Source: Primula veris (Eukaryota; Streptophyta; Magnoliopsida; Ericales; Primulaceae). Taken from it: a stretch of 64,000 nucleotides of DNA. The notes below the pieces were generated by a model, which did not search any database, was not told the DNA's origin, and worked only from the letters and a program-made list of their open reading frames with translations. The stretch covers positions 14,408,814 through 14,472,813 of the forward strand of contig OY821740.1 of the NCBI GenBank assembly GCA_963682055.1, in the 5' to 3' direction. This document shows positions 1-10,641 of this stretch, piece by piece (positions within the stretch are counted from its first letter, which is position 1; each line of letters begins with the position of its first letter). A program made the position numbers and the translations under genes.

Positions 1-1800
1 AAGATAACTTTAAATGCTTTAAAGAATGTGGTAGCAACCACTTGAAAGACATTTCAACTCCTCTAAAATACGCTTTTAGTCGTATTGAATGGAGGTTATG
101 TAAAGAAATTTCAATTCTTTTATGAGCTATTACCAGATAACACTGGTTTTCTCGAATATTTTATAACTCAACAAGGTACGACATGACCTATAGGAGTATA
201 ACGCCTCATATTTGACAAATCAATTTGGCTTTACCAAAGATTTCGATTTGGAACGACAGGTCCAGAATCGTTGTCACTGAGTACTCTTTTAAGGAAGTAG
301 TTGGTGAAATTATGTGGTACACTGTTACCCACTATTTTCAAAAAAATCAACTACCCCACAAGTATTGCCTAAAATTTCATAATTTAAAGTTTGGTCACAT
401 TTGTCAAAGTAATTTGCTCAAAACACTTTAAATTATTTCGAGAAATTTTGCAAACAGGCAAACCATAATCCAAAAGTATGTCCAAATGGAAAAATCATAA
501 TCCAAATGGAAAACATAATCCAGATGAGCGAAAAAATGGCTCAATGATTTATCAAAATCAATAAAGAAATGTATCAAACTCATTTGAGCCACAAAATCGG
601 GGGTCTCAAAAGTTTCCTTTCAATTAACTTTAACTACATTAGCATCGGTTTTTCCACCTTTATAATAGTTGTGAACTATTTAAGGAGTAACCATGTATGA
701 CCTTTGTCTTTATAGCATAGAGTTGGCTCCTTGAGCATTATTTCTTACTTTGTGACAATGGGCCATATTGTTCCTTTCAATTACTGTCTTGGAGCCACAG
801 GTTTTCGATTTTGACGATTGTCTAAAATCTCGCTTGGCTAGGCGATTCATCGGGATCGCGACAGTTCGAGACAAATAAAACTTGTCTCGGTTCTCGATTC
901 GTGGAAAAAAATGTACACGAAGAGCATTAATATCAGGCAAACAATTCGCCATTGTCCCAATAGGATTAAAACTACTCACCGGGGTAATTTTCTTATCCAA
1001 TAACAGATGAGCGATAAAAGAACATGGTGAATATAAATTCACGATACTACTTATGAAATACAATTTCCAAGCTAGTATTTTGGTGAATGATTGCTCCAAT
1101 ATGTCAATTTCAGTCATTTGTTCACCATAGACGTCATCACGTCTCAAATATGGTGGCGGAATAAAATCAACGCCTTAGCATTCATCCTGAAGGTAACAAC
1201 AAACTCGTGTTTTACTCATCAAAGATGGCATCAAAAAAAAAAAATTTGGCATCACATTTTCACACATCAGGGTGAGTAACATGTGGTGACGGATTAAAAT
1301 AAACATTTAAACAGTCATTTTGCAAGTATGTTTTACGATTTTTCTCATCATAGATGGCATCCAACATGTATTGGGAGTTCTGGATTATTTATCATATAAA
1401 ACGACTGGTTTATATGTTTATGGTTTGCACAAGCACAAACTTTTTTTTCGAAACGACAGGTTCGAAAACATTAGTTTTGCTTTTCATGTGAATCGGTTCT
1501 CATTGATCGAACGACGGGTCGATACTGAAACACCAATTCAGCGAATCATACATCACTATATAAACACACTCGGGGAAATTATTATTTAGTCAACCCCTTT
1601 CGGTAGCTCTATTTGAACACGACCAGGAAAGACGGTGAGGGGGGTGGGCACGAATGCCTCTTAAAAACCGACCTCATTAGGAGAACGACTTCCGCATTTA
1701 TCTTTCCTAGACATCGTATCCAAATAGGTGAGCCTATTTGGGAAAGATTCATAATTTTTCCAACTTAAATGTGAATATATACGATTTTCGCTTTTTATAT
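1..1800. other. unassigned non-coding sequence
   Basis: I see no gene, RNA or clear transposon end here. The short open frames on either strand are AT-rich, lack recognisable domains and look like chance. The stretch 1600-1735 has a weak inverted similarity around the words CTATTTG and AGGAAAGA, possibly an old transposon fragment, but too degraded to classify. Confidence 0.4.
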
Positions 1801-1916
1801 ATGGCAATAATATTAACAATATAGACAATATCTATCTAGATTAACCACATATATATAAACAAGCAGTAAATATATTTTAGTATATATCTAATAATGCAGT
1901 AGATTTGATGTGATAA

Positions 1917-2048
1917 ACAAATCAATTTAAGATTATCAATCAATCCATAAATATTCTAACATATCAAATCAAATCAATTTAAGATTATCAATCAATTCAT
2001 AAAGATTCTAATATATCAAATCAAATCAATTTAAGATTATCAATTAGA
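1917..2048. repeat. 52-bp tandem repeat, about 2.5 copies
   Basis: The word ATCAATTTAAGATTATC recurs at 1921, 1973 and 2025, a constant 52-bp step. Units differ at only a few positions. The surrounding DNA is AT-rich and non-coding. Confidence 0.8.
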
Positions 2049-2740
2049 TCTAATCCAATAATTTATTGGCATATGTGATATTTATATATATGATAATATC
2101 AAAAAGATATGATTATGCTAACAAGATATCAATCAATTATCTATGTTTATCGCCATATTAATAATTCTATACATGGTAGTTTTAACATGCAAGTTTCATA
2201 ATCAATAAAAAAAAATTCACATGATTTTCCGTAATAGAATATTTCAGAGATGGTAATATTATTAAACATCATTTTTTCAGAAAAAAAATAATCTGGCAAG
2301 TCATAATCATATGTTGGTGTATTTCGTTTTACATACAAACAATTTACTAGACTGTTTCTATCCACACGGTCCATATGTGTATTAATATGGATTAATTCAT
2401 GCAAAATATTTCATGTTAGACAATAAGGAATAATTTATCATGTAGTGAGATTTTATTCCTAACATACAGTTTAGCTTTTACACGTGAATTATATATTACG
2501 GTATATTTATCATGCTTTATTTATCCATAAAATAATACGTACGATCACATATATGGAATAAATTAAGTTTTAAATTCGGTACCTTACGTACGGTATGTTG
2601 GTGAAGGTCGATATAGCAAAACCCTAAAAAACCCGGATAAACCTCAAGGTTTATAAATACCCAATATCCGTGCGTTTACAAAAAATCTCCAATATCCACG
2701 AGCGTATATCCTATTCTCCACGAGCAAAGTGCCGATAACG

Positions 2741-2952
2741 TGTTGTGTGACATATTAGCTCGTTATAGATATATATAGAGATATGTATAGATATAGAGAG
2801 AGGTATGAGAGATAACAATAAGGGAGACTTTATTAATCAGAATGTATGAATACAAGACCCCTAACCCTCTTTATATAGATAGAGGGGTAGGGTTATAAGC
2901 CCACTTGGACCCATAAAATACAAGCCCAATAGTCAAATAATATCATACAACA
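2741..2952 (-). mobile_element. Copia-type LTR, minus orientation, with adjoining primer-binding-site-like sequence
   Basis: The 212-bp segment starts TGTTGT and ends ACAACA, perfect terminal inverted repeats for an LTR. Read on the minus strand it has a TATA box (CTATATAAAG) followed by an AATAAA signal, the right order for U3-R. Just beyond the LTR on the minus strand (2740 downwards) is CGTTATCGGCAC, similar to the leader I associate with Ale/Retrofit-type Copia elements. No gag follows, so this is a 5' LTR plus a little leader, or a solo LTR with leader remnant. A target duplication could not be tested because the far end is missing. Confidence 0.65.
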
Positions 2953-3064
2953 GAACTATATTTTTATTTTATTTTGGTTAATATTTCATTTTAAATGATT
3001 GGTGACTATTTTAATAAGGATAGTTTAGATATTTTAGTTTTGAAATTTCTTAGTAAATATAATT

Positions 3065-3447
3065 TCATAAGGGTTCAAATTTTATCAGGTTCGAATTGTC
3101 ATGTTTTTGTCAGGTTTTCGATTTTTTCATATGTATTCACATTTTTTTTTATTGTAAATCAACATATTATTTTATTTCTAAACTGTTTGTTCAAATAAAC
3201 TATAAAATTTGACCATTTTTTTAGGTATTTATTAATATTACTACTTTATAAATTGTCAAACAAATAATTAAACATAAAATAATATATAAAAGGTCAAATT
3301 TTACATATTTTTTTAAACAAACACTTTAAAAATAAAACAATAAGTTGAATAAAAAAAATCATTTTTTTTTTTACGAATACATATGAAAAAACTGAAAACC
3401 CGGCAAAAACCTAATAATTCAAATCTGATAAAATTTGAACCCATTTC
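3065..3447. repeat. long imperfect inverted repeat (foldback element)
   Basis: About 150 bp at 3065-3213 is repeated in inverse orientation at 3288-3447, with an AT-rich spacer of about 75 bp. Shared words include GGGTTCAAATTTTATCAG, TTTTTTCATATGTATTC and AAATTTGACC, in the same order in each arm. The arms have diverged and contain small indels. It resembles a foldback MITE; transcribed, it would form a long hairpin. No target duplication was recognised. Confidence 0.65.
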
Positions 3448-3926
3448 ACAAAGTCTATTAATTCAACAGATTAATGTCACATGCTCACATAAAACATACA
3501 ATATATGATTGAAATATACACACGTATCAAATGCAAAAATATCATGTTTTCATTGGATTATGCCACAACTTACCCCATACAACAAGAAAGAGATGGCCAA
3601 TATACTGGACTAATGGAGTACTTGTTTCTAAAGACATGCAACAGATGTTTTGGGTAGCATTGCAAAAATAAGAGGGTTTTATGCATATTAATAAATAATA
3701 ACAAGATTGAGGAGTATTCGAGTGAAATAAACATAGTAACGTGAAATTTAAGGAATTAAGTTCTGTTTTGGAGTATAAATATAGTAATAAAAGTATAAAA
3801 CAAAAGAAAATCATAGTCAAACGACAAACATCTTCTTTTTCTCTATTTTGGCTCCAATATCCAACATCCAGAAGAAAAAATAATGGCCCACCTCCCAAGA
3901 AAATCAAATCAAAGAAAATTTTCATA

Positions 3927-4156
3927 CTTCCTCAGTGCCAAACAAATATCATTAATAAAAATACATATAATTTTAATCAATAATTTTTTTATATTTACAT
4001 TGCCAAAAAAATTTATTTCAAAAATTAATCACTTAGTTCATGCTTAGAACTATATACTGAAATTTTCAATTTTTTCATTTCGTTAATTTTGATATGAAAA
4101 ATTTGATGGTCGGAGTTACACATATTTTCGTAGAGAACATTTGTTTATGGACGGAG
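3927..4156. mobile_element. Stowaway-like MITE upstream of HSP70 copy 1
   Basis: The segment is flanked by TA dinucleotides (3925-3926 and 4157-4158) and has decayed inverted ends: CTTCCTCAGTGCC on the left, reverse complement CTCCGTCCATAAAC on the right. The CTCC-type terminus and TA duplication are typical of Tc1/mariner-derived Stowaway elements. In paralogous copy 2 (around 9698) the flanking sequences are directly joined, which supports insertion. Confidence 0.5.
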
Positions 4157-5115
4157 TAAGTATTATTATCATCTTTCATCTGTTACATGTGTATTAATAG
4201 TTCCATCTTTGTTTGATTTATTGTTAGTTTTAATCCATAATATGCTTGTTCATTCGTTGCTATGCTAGCTAACTAATAGTGTCATACAGTTTTTTTTAAG
4301 TTTAAGTTGGTTGGGTTTTATTTTCTAGTTGAAGTTTCTTTATTGAGTTTTATTTTCTAGTTTAAGTTTCTTTATGCTTTTTTTTTTTTGCTTTTTTAGT
4401 TTAAGTTGGTATTATCTGTTTATGCTGTTGTATGTGATGTTCTTTTCTTTAATTTTGTTTAAGAGCTTTGCTTTCTTTGTAACTTTGTTTGTTTGTGTGA
4501 TTCCATGTTGAAGTCCCTTCGATTTAATGAGCTTATTGCAAACCTTACACTGCACAAAACTTTTTGTCCGGGTCTGATAATCGTGTATCGTTGTTTGAGA
4601 CAATGGGAGAAACTTATAATGAAATAATTATTTGAAAAGGAATAAGCAATGTTTAACTAGTTTACTAATCACATTAAATAGCAATGGCAGGCACAGGGGA
4701 ATTAGGTCCGGCAATAGGAATAGATTTGGGGACAACATATTAGTGTGTTGGTGTTTGGCAGCACGACCGTGTCGAAATCATAGTTAACGATCAAGGGGAA
4801 AGAACAACTCCGTCCAATGTTGGTTTTACAGAGTCCCAGAGGCTTATTGGAGATGCTGCTAAGAACCAAGTTGCCAGGAACCCCATCAACACTTATCTTC
4901 GGTAACTTTTTTTTTTTATTTGTAATGAGTACTCTGCCTGGTTGCATCTTATACGTTAATTTTTTTAGTAGAACTGAAAATATATTGTTTGATGTATCTT
5001 TTGTACTAGTAGTAAAACTACAATAAGAAAAGGCAACCACACACAAGCGCATTGACATTGTAGCGTCTACAAATTATGTCAGAGAAGCCTTTATCGGGAT
5101 TTAGTTACTAATTAC

Positions 5116-5607
5116 CAGTGTTTTAAATAGCGTTATCGCTATCGTAGCGTTTTTTCGAGAGAAACGCTAAAAGCGTTGCTATATAACGTTTTGCGGTGTA
5201 TTTTTTTTTTTGCCTAAATATGCACTAAACTTTAGAATATATAACAAAAATAAAATAAAAAAATATAGTTATATTAGATAGTAATAAAAAAAAATCAAAA
5301 AAAAATTGTTGTTGGTGAGTTTCGAACCCAGGTCTGCTGAAAATTACAGCACAGTCTTAACCATCTGGACTGCCGACACTTTTATGAAAATTGCACAATA
5401 TATATTTATTATTTAGATCCTCTGTTTTTTTTTTAACTCGCTATTTACGCTTTTGGTCCAGAATTTCGCGATTTTTGCGCTTTTGGTCCCCTATAGCGCG
5501 ATTTTAGCGCGATTCCACCCAAAATCGTGATTTTTCGTTGCGTTTTTTACCAAAAAAGCGCTATTTCGCGCTACATAGCGCTATGTAGCGCGAATTTTAA
5601 AACAGAG
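5116..5607. mobile_element. hAT-type MITE (492 bp) in the intron of HSP70 copy 1
   Basis: Terminal inverted repeats CAGTGTTTTAAA and CTCTGTTTTAAA (right end reverse-complemented) are bounded by a perfect 8-bp target duplication CTAATTAC at 5108-5115 and 5608-5615. The intron of copy 2 has the uninterrupted sequence at the same place, so the element entered after duplication. Subterminal regions are rich in GCG/CGC words (AGCGCTA, TAGCGCG) that can fold. No coding capacity. Confidence 0.88.
5311..5380 (-). other. tRNA-like segment inside the MITE
   Basis: Read on the minus strand, this 70-bp block has an A-box-like GTCCAGATGGTTAAGAC followed 28-30 bp later by the B-box-like GGGTTCGAAAC. The spacing suits an RNA polymerase III internal promoter. 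I cannot draw a convincing cloverleaf with paired acceptor arms, so I call it tRNA-derived rather than a tRNA gene. Confidence 0.45.
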
Positions 5608-6602
5608 CTAATTACAGTAATGATATGTAATTTGGTGTGACCCCAAGCAAATCACGGTGGGAGACTGCACGGGATCCTGAATTGAGAAATGCACATACAA
5701 AAGAAACAATGAATATTAGTCGTACAAAATAGAACATTTCGTAATGATGTACACCAAAGCTGTGACTATTGAAATTAAATAGCTAAATCACGGTGTCTTC
5801 CAGACAGTTTCCCAATTTGCCTTCCTATATTATTTCAGTTCCTATATTTCGATCAGTAAATAATATAAAACAAACCTGGAAACAACGTTGATAAAAGTTG
5901 TAGACCAGACCTTAGGTGCAGTAGAACTTTCAAAAGGAGATTAGTTTTTGGTTGCAGTAGAACTTTCAAAAGAACTTTGTTGCGATTTTCTTGTGACAGT
6001 ATTTTGAATTTTCTTTTCACTAATTAGTAATGTTTGCATGAACTCTAATACTCTGTGTTTTATGTGATATTTTCGCTAACAGATGCGAAATGGTTGATTG
6101 GTAGGAGGTTCAGTGATGCATCAGTTCAGAGCGATATTAAACTGTGGCCATTCAGAGTTGTTGCTACCCCTAGCGACAAGCCTCTATGATCATGGTCAGC
6201 TACAAGGGTGAAGAGAAGCAGTTTGCTTGTTTGGACATCTATATTCCTTTGTTTCAGCTATTTTTTTTTAGTTTATGCTTGTTTTGTTTGGTTTCTAGTA
6301 TTAATTTGATCAGCTAGCTTCTACAGTTGCATTATTGCTAGACTAAAATATTGTTAAACTGTGCAATGTTTTGCAGTGCTCTTCTATTATTAACTGTGCA
6401 ATATATATTCCATGGGTTGTAACACATCAACCTCTGTTAGACTTTCATGACTACTTGTTTCCATTGCTTCTTACTGTTTTTTTTTTAAAATGTAAACACA
6501 ACACGTATAAAGAAAATATAGGAGAACTAATAGCAATGCATTGGTCTGAAATAGTCAATCGTTTTCGTGGGTACGTGACTAAATTAAAGTAGTCGCTTCA
6601 AT

Positions 6603-7190
6603 ACCTCTATGTAAGAATAAACTTTATATTGGAATAAAATTCTCGGTCCCAACTCGTTATCAGTTATAAACATAAATAACTTACACATTGTAATAATTCA
6701 TAATTTTTTAAAATCTCGCATTAAAAAAAATATAACTCTATATAGTGATAAATAACATAAAGTTATAAAATTATATATATGTAAATTTCATAACGGTTTT
6801 CTATGCTAAATTATAAATAGTGTTTATACATGTAAAGAAAGTATTAAATAAAATTTAGATAAATTTTCACCTTTTTAGATACACATACTCGACAATCTAA
6901 ATAAGTTTGTACTTAATTACTTTTTTAAAAATTTATGAGTTTATTATATCATGATTTTTCATCTTATTGAATTTATGTCACCATATGCTTACCTAGTTAA
7001 AGTAAAAATATGTATTTGTCTTTTAATTATTTATACTAATTAGTGAAACAATGTATGCATTTATCTTGTAATATACAAAATATATATTTAGATAAAATTA
7101 TATTTTTTATATATGAATCTCAATTTAATAATAACTTCTATATATAGTAATATATGTTTTCAGCTTAATTGAACAGGGGTTCTACTGTAT
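6603..7190. other. about 590-bp AT-rich insertion absent from the paralogues
   Basis: Downstream of HSP70 copy 1 the duplicated 3' flank is interrupted. In copy 4 (around 31112-31130) the words CTTCAATAC and TACAAACTCAAC are almost adjacent; here they are about 590 bp apart. The inserted sequence ends GGGGTTCTACTGTA and has no coding potential. I found no clear inverted repeats or target duplication, so it is an unclassified insertion with approximate edges. Confidence 0.5.
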
Positions 7191-7859
7191 ATACAAACTC
7201 AACAAAAAAAAAAAAAAAATTAATAAGAAAACCAAGAATTAGATCAGTAGATTTTTCCTGATTGCTCAACGAAGCATGATAGTTGTATATAGCTTCTTTT
7301 ACGTGCACGTGTCAGTAAGATTGGTGCCGTCCAAGCAAAAACATTTTAGCCTTGATCTTGTAGTTTTGAAATTTAGGATTTTACAAGTGTTTTTAGTTTG
7401 TAGACTCTATTTTTTAGAGAAATGATAGAGCATTTACATATTTTATTCCTAAAATATTTTAGGTCCTTCTAATGTTATGTTGTTTCCAAAAATGGAAGAA
7501 GTACTCATCGCGCTCAACAAAATGTAGAAGCTTGCCTCTAACCGAATCTTTTGTCTAATCTAGAAACATCAAACACATATTCCAATGGTCGGTTTGATTT
7601 TTTTTTAGGTATTTTGCTTGTGAGCATAAAGCAACCTTTTTCATAAGTTTAAGCAAGAGTTATCAGCTTCCAAGCAAATCCTATTTCACATTGAAAGCCA
7701 ATTATGCCAATGTATGAATAAGAGCAAGTCTTTTTATGTCTAGTGCTCAACTACCTTATCTCTTGTTCAAACCCTACTGTCATTGTTAAGTTTTTAGATA
7801 GATTAAAAATTAAATATATAACATGGTTAACAAAGTGGTAAACTCGTTACAAAATGGTA

Positions 7860-8113
7860 CTCCCTCCATTCCAAAATGTTAATGCATCTTTCTATTTTAT
7901 TAAGTTATTATATATTGTTTGTTCCTTTTGTAAAAGTCAACTAACAAGTTAACAAATATTCCAATTTTACTCCTTATTTTGATTTCATTACAAACTTTAA
8001 TACGTATAATTCATAAGGGGATATAGTTGGTATTTGACCTATCAGATAAAACAATGAATGTATGTCTATTAAAATTTACATTTTTGACGATGAACAAAGA
8101 ATTCGTGAGGGAA
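7860..8113. mobile_element. Stowaway-like MITE, degraded
   Basis: TA dinucleotides at 7858-7859 and 8114-8115 flank a segment starting CTCCCTCCATTCC and ending GAATTCGTGAGGGAA (reverse complement TTCCCTCACGAATTC). The CTCCCTCC start is the usual plant Stowaway end, but the right end matches only in part. Confidence 0.4.
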
Positions 8114-8223
8114 TACAAAATAAGCAAAGCACAAACTTAAAGAAAGCCGCCATAATGAGTAGCACCGTTCTGGAAGAATGATCTCAACTTGCACCAACTA
8201 CAAAAAGTAAATAAAAAAGCAGC

Positions 8224-8412
8224 TTATTTGACACCGACCAGCTTGGTGTGACCATAATCTTGTCGATGATAACGTACGTCGTCTTTCATTATACCATAGA
8301 GAGAGAACCACCCAATGGGGTTATGTCCTTCTCCGTCCTGGTTCACAAGCAAATTTGCAAAACTCAAGCAAAATACACAACTGAAGTCGGAGCAAACAGG
8401 ATATTCAGGCAT
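8224..8412 (-). pseudogene. possible last-exon fragment of an unidentified gene
   Basis: On the minus strand a 62-codon open frame ends with TAA at 8224. The part containing NPIGWFSLYGIMKDDV looks protein-like: it has balanced codon use and tryptophan, tyrosine and glycine in a plausible pattern, unlike the AT-rich noise around it. I do not recognise the family. Upstream on the minus strand no start with context or further exon was found, so it may be a captured or decayed 3' exon. What follows the stop looks like 3' UTR. Confidence 0.3.
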
Positions 8413-8469
8413 TTTGGGTATGTCTTTTGTTTTTGTGCCTTAACCAGTAAAGAAGTATAAAAAATTGTC

Positions 8470-9580
8470 TGCAACAACGAAAAAAAAACTTTGTTTATTG
8501 ATAGTATTTTAGCCCTATCAATGCAACTTGATTTTTTTCTTAGTTGTGAGTTTGTACTCAGCGGGCGACATGTTTATACACGTCTACAATTAACTTCCAA
8601 AAAGAACACATGATGTTTTTTTCTATCAACCACCGGTCTATGTATTTGAATATACAAAACAATATAAAGAATCAAATAAATTTAAGTTTATTCATTTTTT
8701 TAGATACTGTACATGTGTAGACATCTATGATTCACGTACATGCGGAACTTTTTTCCTCCGAAGATTCGGACACGTGTCGGACATGCCAAATTGAGTGTTC
8801 TACGGGGAAATATTGGCGTGCCCGTTATGATTTCTCTTTTAACCGCTTGGTCACGCGTGTCAGATACGGTTCAACGATAGCATGTTACGACTAGCTAACC
8901 AAATGAGTTAAATTTGGATTTTTTTTTAACATGATAGCCATCTAAAAAGTTTTATACAAGGGATGTTAAACATAAATATGTCAATTTAATACTATTTTAT
9001 AACACGTGATCAAAATAATAATATTATAGAATTTGCATCGATTATATTATCACAGTACCACGGTTTTGAACTTAGTAAAAAAACTCTATTTCACAATGAC
9101 AAATTATTGTCGTTTGTTTAAATATAAAAATATGCCACATATATTATCTATATAATTATATACTTTATTAATTATACATGTTGTGTACTAAATTTTAAAA
9201 TTTTGATGTTCGGATAAACAAACTCGTGTTGGTGCGTCATAATTCATACATCATCATTTGTCGGAGGACTGACCTGATTTAAAATCATAATATGGTACTA
9301 GTTCAACAGTATATTAATCATTAAGTAGGAGTATTATAAAAGTTTCTTCTTCCAATATTCAACAGTTTACTGAAGTGCTTATTTCTACAGAGGAGAAAAC
9401 AGATGTTTTGGGTAAAATTGCAAAAACTGGAAGTTATGAAGCATGTAAATTACAAAATTGAGGAGTTTTACGTGAAATAAACATAGTTATGTGAAACTAG
9501 GAGATTAAGTTCTGTTTTGGGAACGTGCAACGTTAATATTTAAATTAAAAAAAAAGGGCAAATCAAACGACACACTTCTT
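8470..9580. other. AT-rich intergenic sequence and 5' flank of HSP70 copy 2
   Basis: No gene is supported. From about 9340 the sequence aligns with the 5' flanks of copy 1 (from 3560) and copy 4 (from 26090), sharing words such as GATGTTTTGGGTA and ATTGCAAAAA. This marks the upstream part of the duplicated unit. I saw no perfect heat-shock element (alternating GAA and TTC five bases apart) here. Confidence 0.5.
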
Positions 9581-9589
9581 CCTTTTTCC

Positions 9590-9606
9590 TTTTTAAATAT
9601 ATATAC
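9590..9606 (+). promoter_or_regulatory. TATA-box candidate for HSP70 copy 2
   Basis: TTTAAATATATATACA lies about 60-75 bp before the conserved upstream ATG at 9667 and just 3' of a pyrimidine-rich stretch. The corresponding place in copy 4 reads TTCAATAAACAC, a poorer TATA box, so the two open copies may differ in promoter strength. Confidence 0.4.
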
Positions 9607-9666
9607 ACTGTACTACGTATCTTCTATTTTGGTTCCATTTAATATCCAGAAAAGGAAAAAAAAAAT

Positions 9667-9697
9667 ATGGCACCTCCTCCTAGCAAAAAATTCAAAG
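9667..9697 (+). other. candidate upstream coding exon of HSP70 copy 2
   Basis: ATG followed by nine codons (MAPPPSKKFK) ends at AAAG/GT. Splicing to the acceptor at 10638-10639 (TATATAG/CAATGG) would join it in frame to the MAGTG start, giving an 11-residue proline/lysine extension. Copy 3 keeps a version (ATG at 18943) with the same donor. In copy 4 the ATG reads CTG and the donor GT reads AT. Conservation of both ATG and donor in two copies is the only support; it could equally be a 5' UTR exon. Confidence 0.35.
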
Positions 9698-10641
9698 GTC
9701 TTTCATATAATCTCTCATCTGTCATATGTGAATTATAAGTTCCATTTTTGTTTGATTTACTGTTGGTTAGTTTTAATCCATTTATGCTTGTTGTTTCGTT
9801 GCTATGCTGCTTACTAATAGTGTCATACAGTTTTTTAAAGAGCTTTGGTTCGATTTATTGATATAACTATAATGCTGTTTTTTTTACTTATTATATTATT
9901 GACATTGTGCTCCCAGTTAATTAAAAAAATTACAAATTCAGTTCAAAGTGTAAGCCACTACCTCATACAACCAGTTGGCCACGAAGTGACGGATTTCCAA
10001 AGAGTCACCGACTCACTCTTTTATCGTCTTTTAGTTGATTCACATAACCACATAAATGTTTTTTATTAACGATTAAACGAACCAATATATAAAAGAAGAC
10101 GAGATTAGCCACTAACAAGTTTAGAGGTTAACCTCCACGTATAAACTTTAAAACTCTCTCTCCGGCTATTACAAAACTTTCCGAACTTATTCATACATTT
10201 TATAACATAAAACTCTATTAATTTAAAGACTTGACCACGGCTACCGGATTTACCCTTATGTAATCTTAAATTTCTTTCTTGCCAAATTCAAATTTACCGT
10301 CGATGGTAGAAGAGTTTTACCGAATACAATGAATTGCGTGTTACATAATACCAGTTGTAATTTAGATGAAATAATTTATTTTCAGATTTTCTCTGTGTAC
10401 AAAGAAAAACTAATCCAAATAACTACTCGTATTTGAATATTGGATATGGTGTGACTGAGTGATTCTCAAAGTTGAAGTCCCCTTGATGACCTTATTGCAA
10501 ACCTTACATTGCGCAAAAAAATTGTCCGGCTCTGATAATTGTGTATTGTTGTTTCAGATAATGGGAAAGGACCTATAATGGAATACTTATTTGGGAAGGT
10601 ACATCACAAATCAGCTATTTTACTAACTACTTTATATAGCA

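Larger units (their letters stand above)
4684..6228 (+). pseudogene. HSP70 copy 1, pseudogene
   Basis: Exon 1 starts at ATG 4684 with the same first residues as copies 2 and 4 ([18 protein letters not shown]). A TCG to TAG change at 4741-4743 stops it in the phosphate-binding loop, at the serine of TTYSC. An extra T near 4896 shifts the frame before the intron. Exon 2 begins at 6084 (acceptor ...AACAG) with the [17 protein letters not shown] segment. It has two extra bases near 6184 and is cut at about 6228, where coding sequence jumps directly into what is 3' UTR in the paralogues. About 1.55 kb, covering most of the ATPase domain, the substrate-binding domain and the lid, is missing. The intron carries a MITE. 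It cannot make a chaperone. The flanks remain alignable with copies 2 and 4, so it arose by tandem duplication and then decayed. Confidence 0.93.

Noticed and set aside
710..1147. 145-codon frame on the minus strand
   Set aside because: No recognisable domain; codon use matches surrounding non-coding DNA.
9300..9620. Heat-shock elements in the HSP70 copy 2 promoter
   Set aside because: TTC and GAA words occur (for example TTTCTTCTTCC) but not in the alternating 5-bp-phased arrangement needed.
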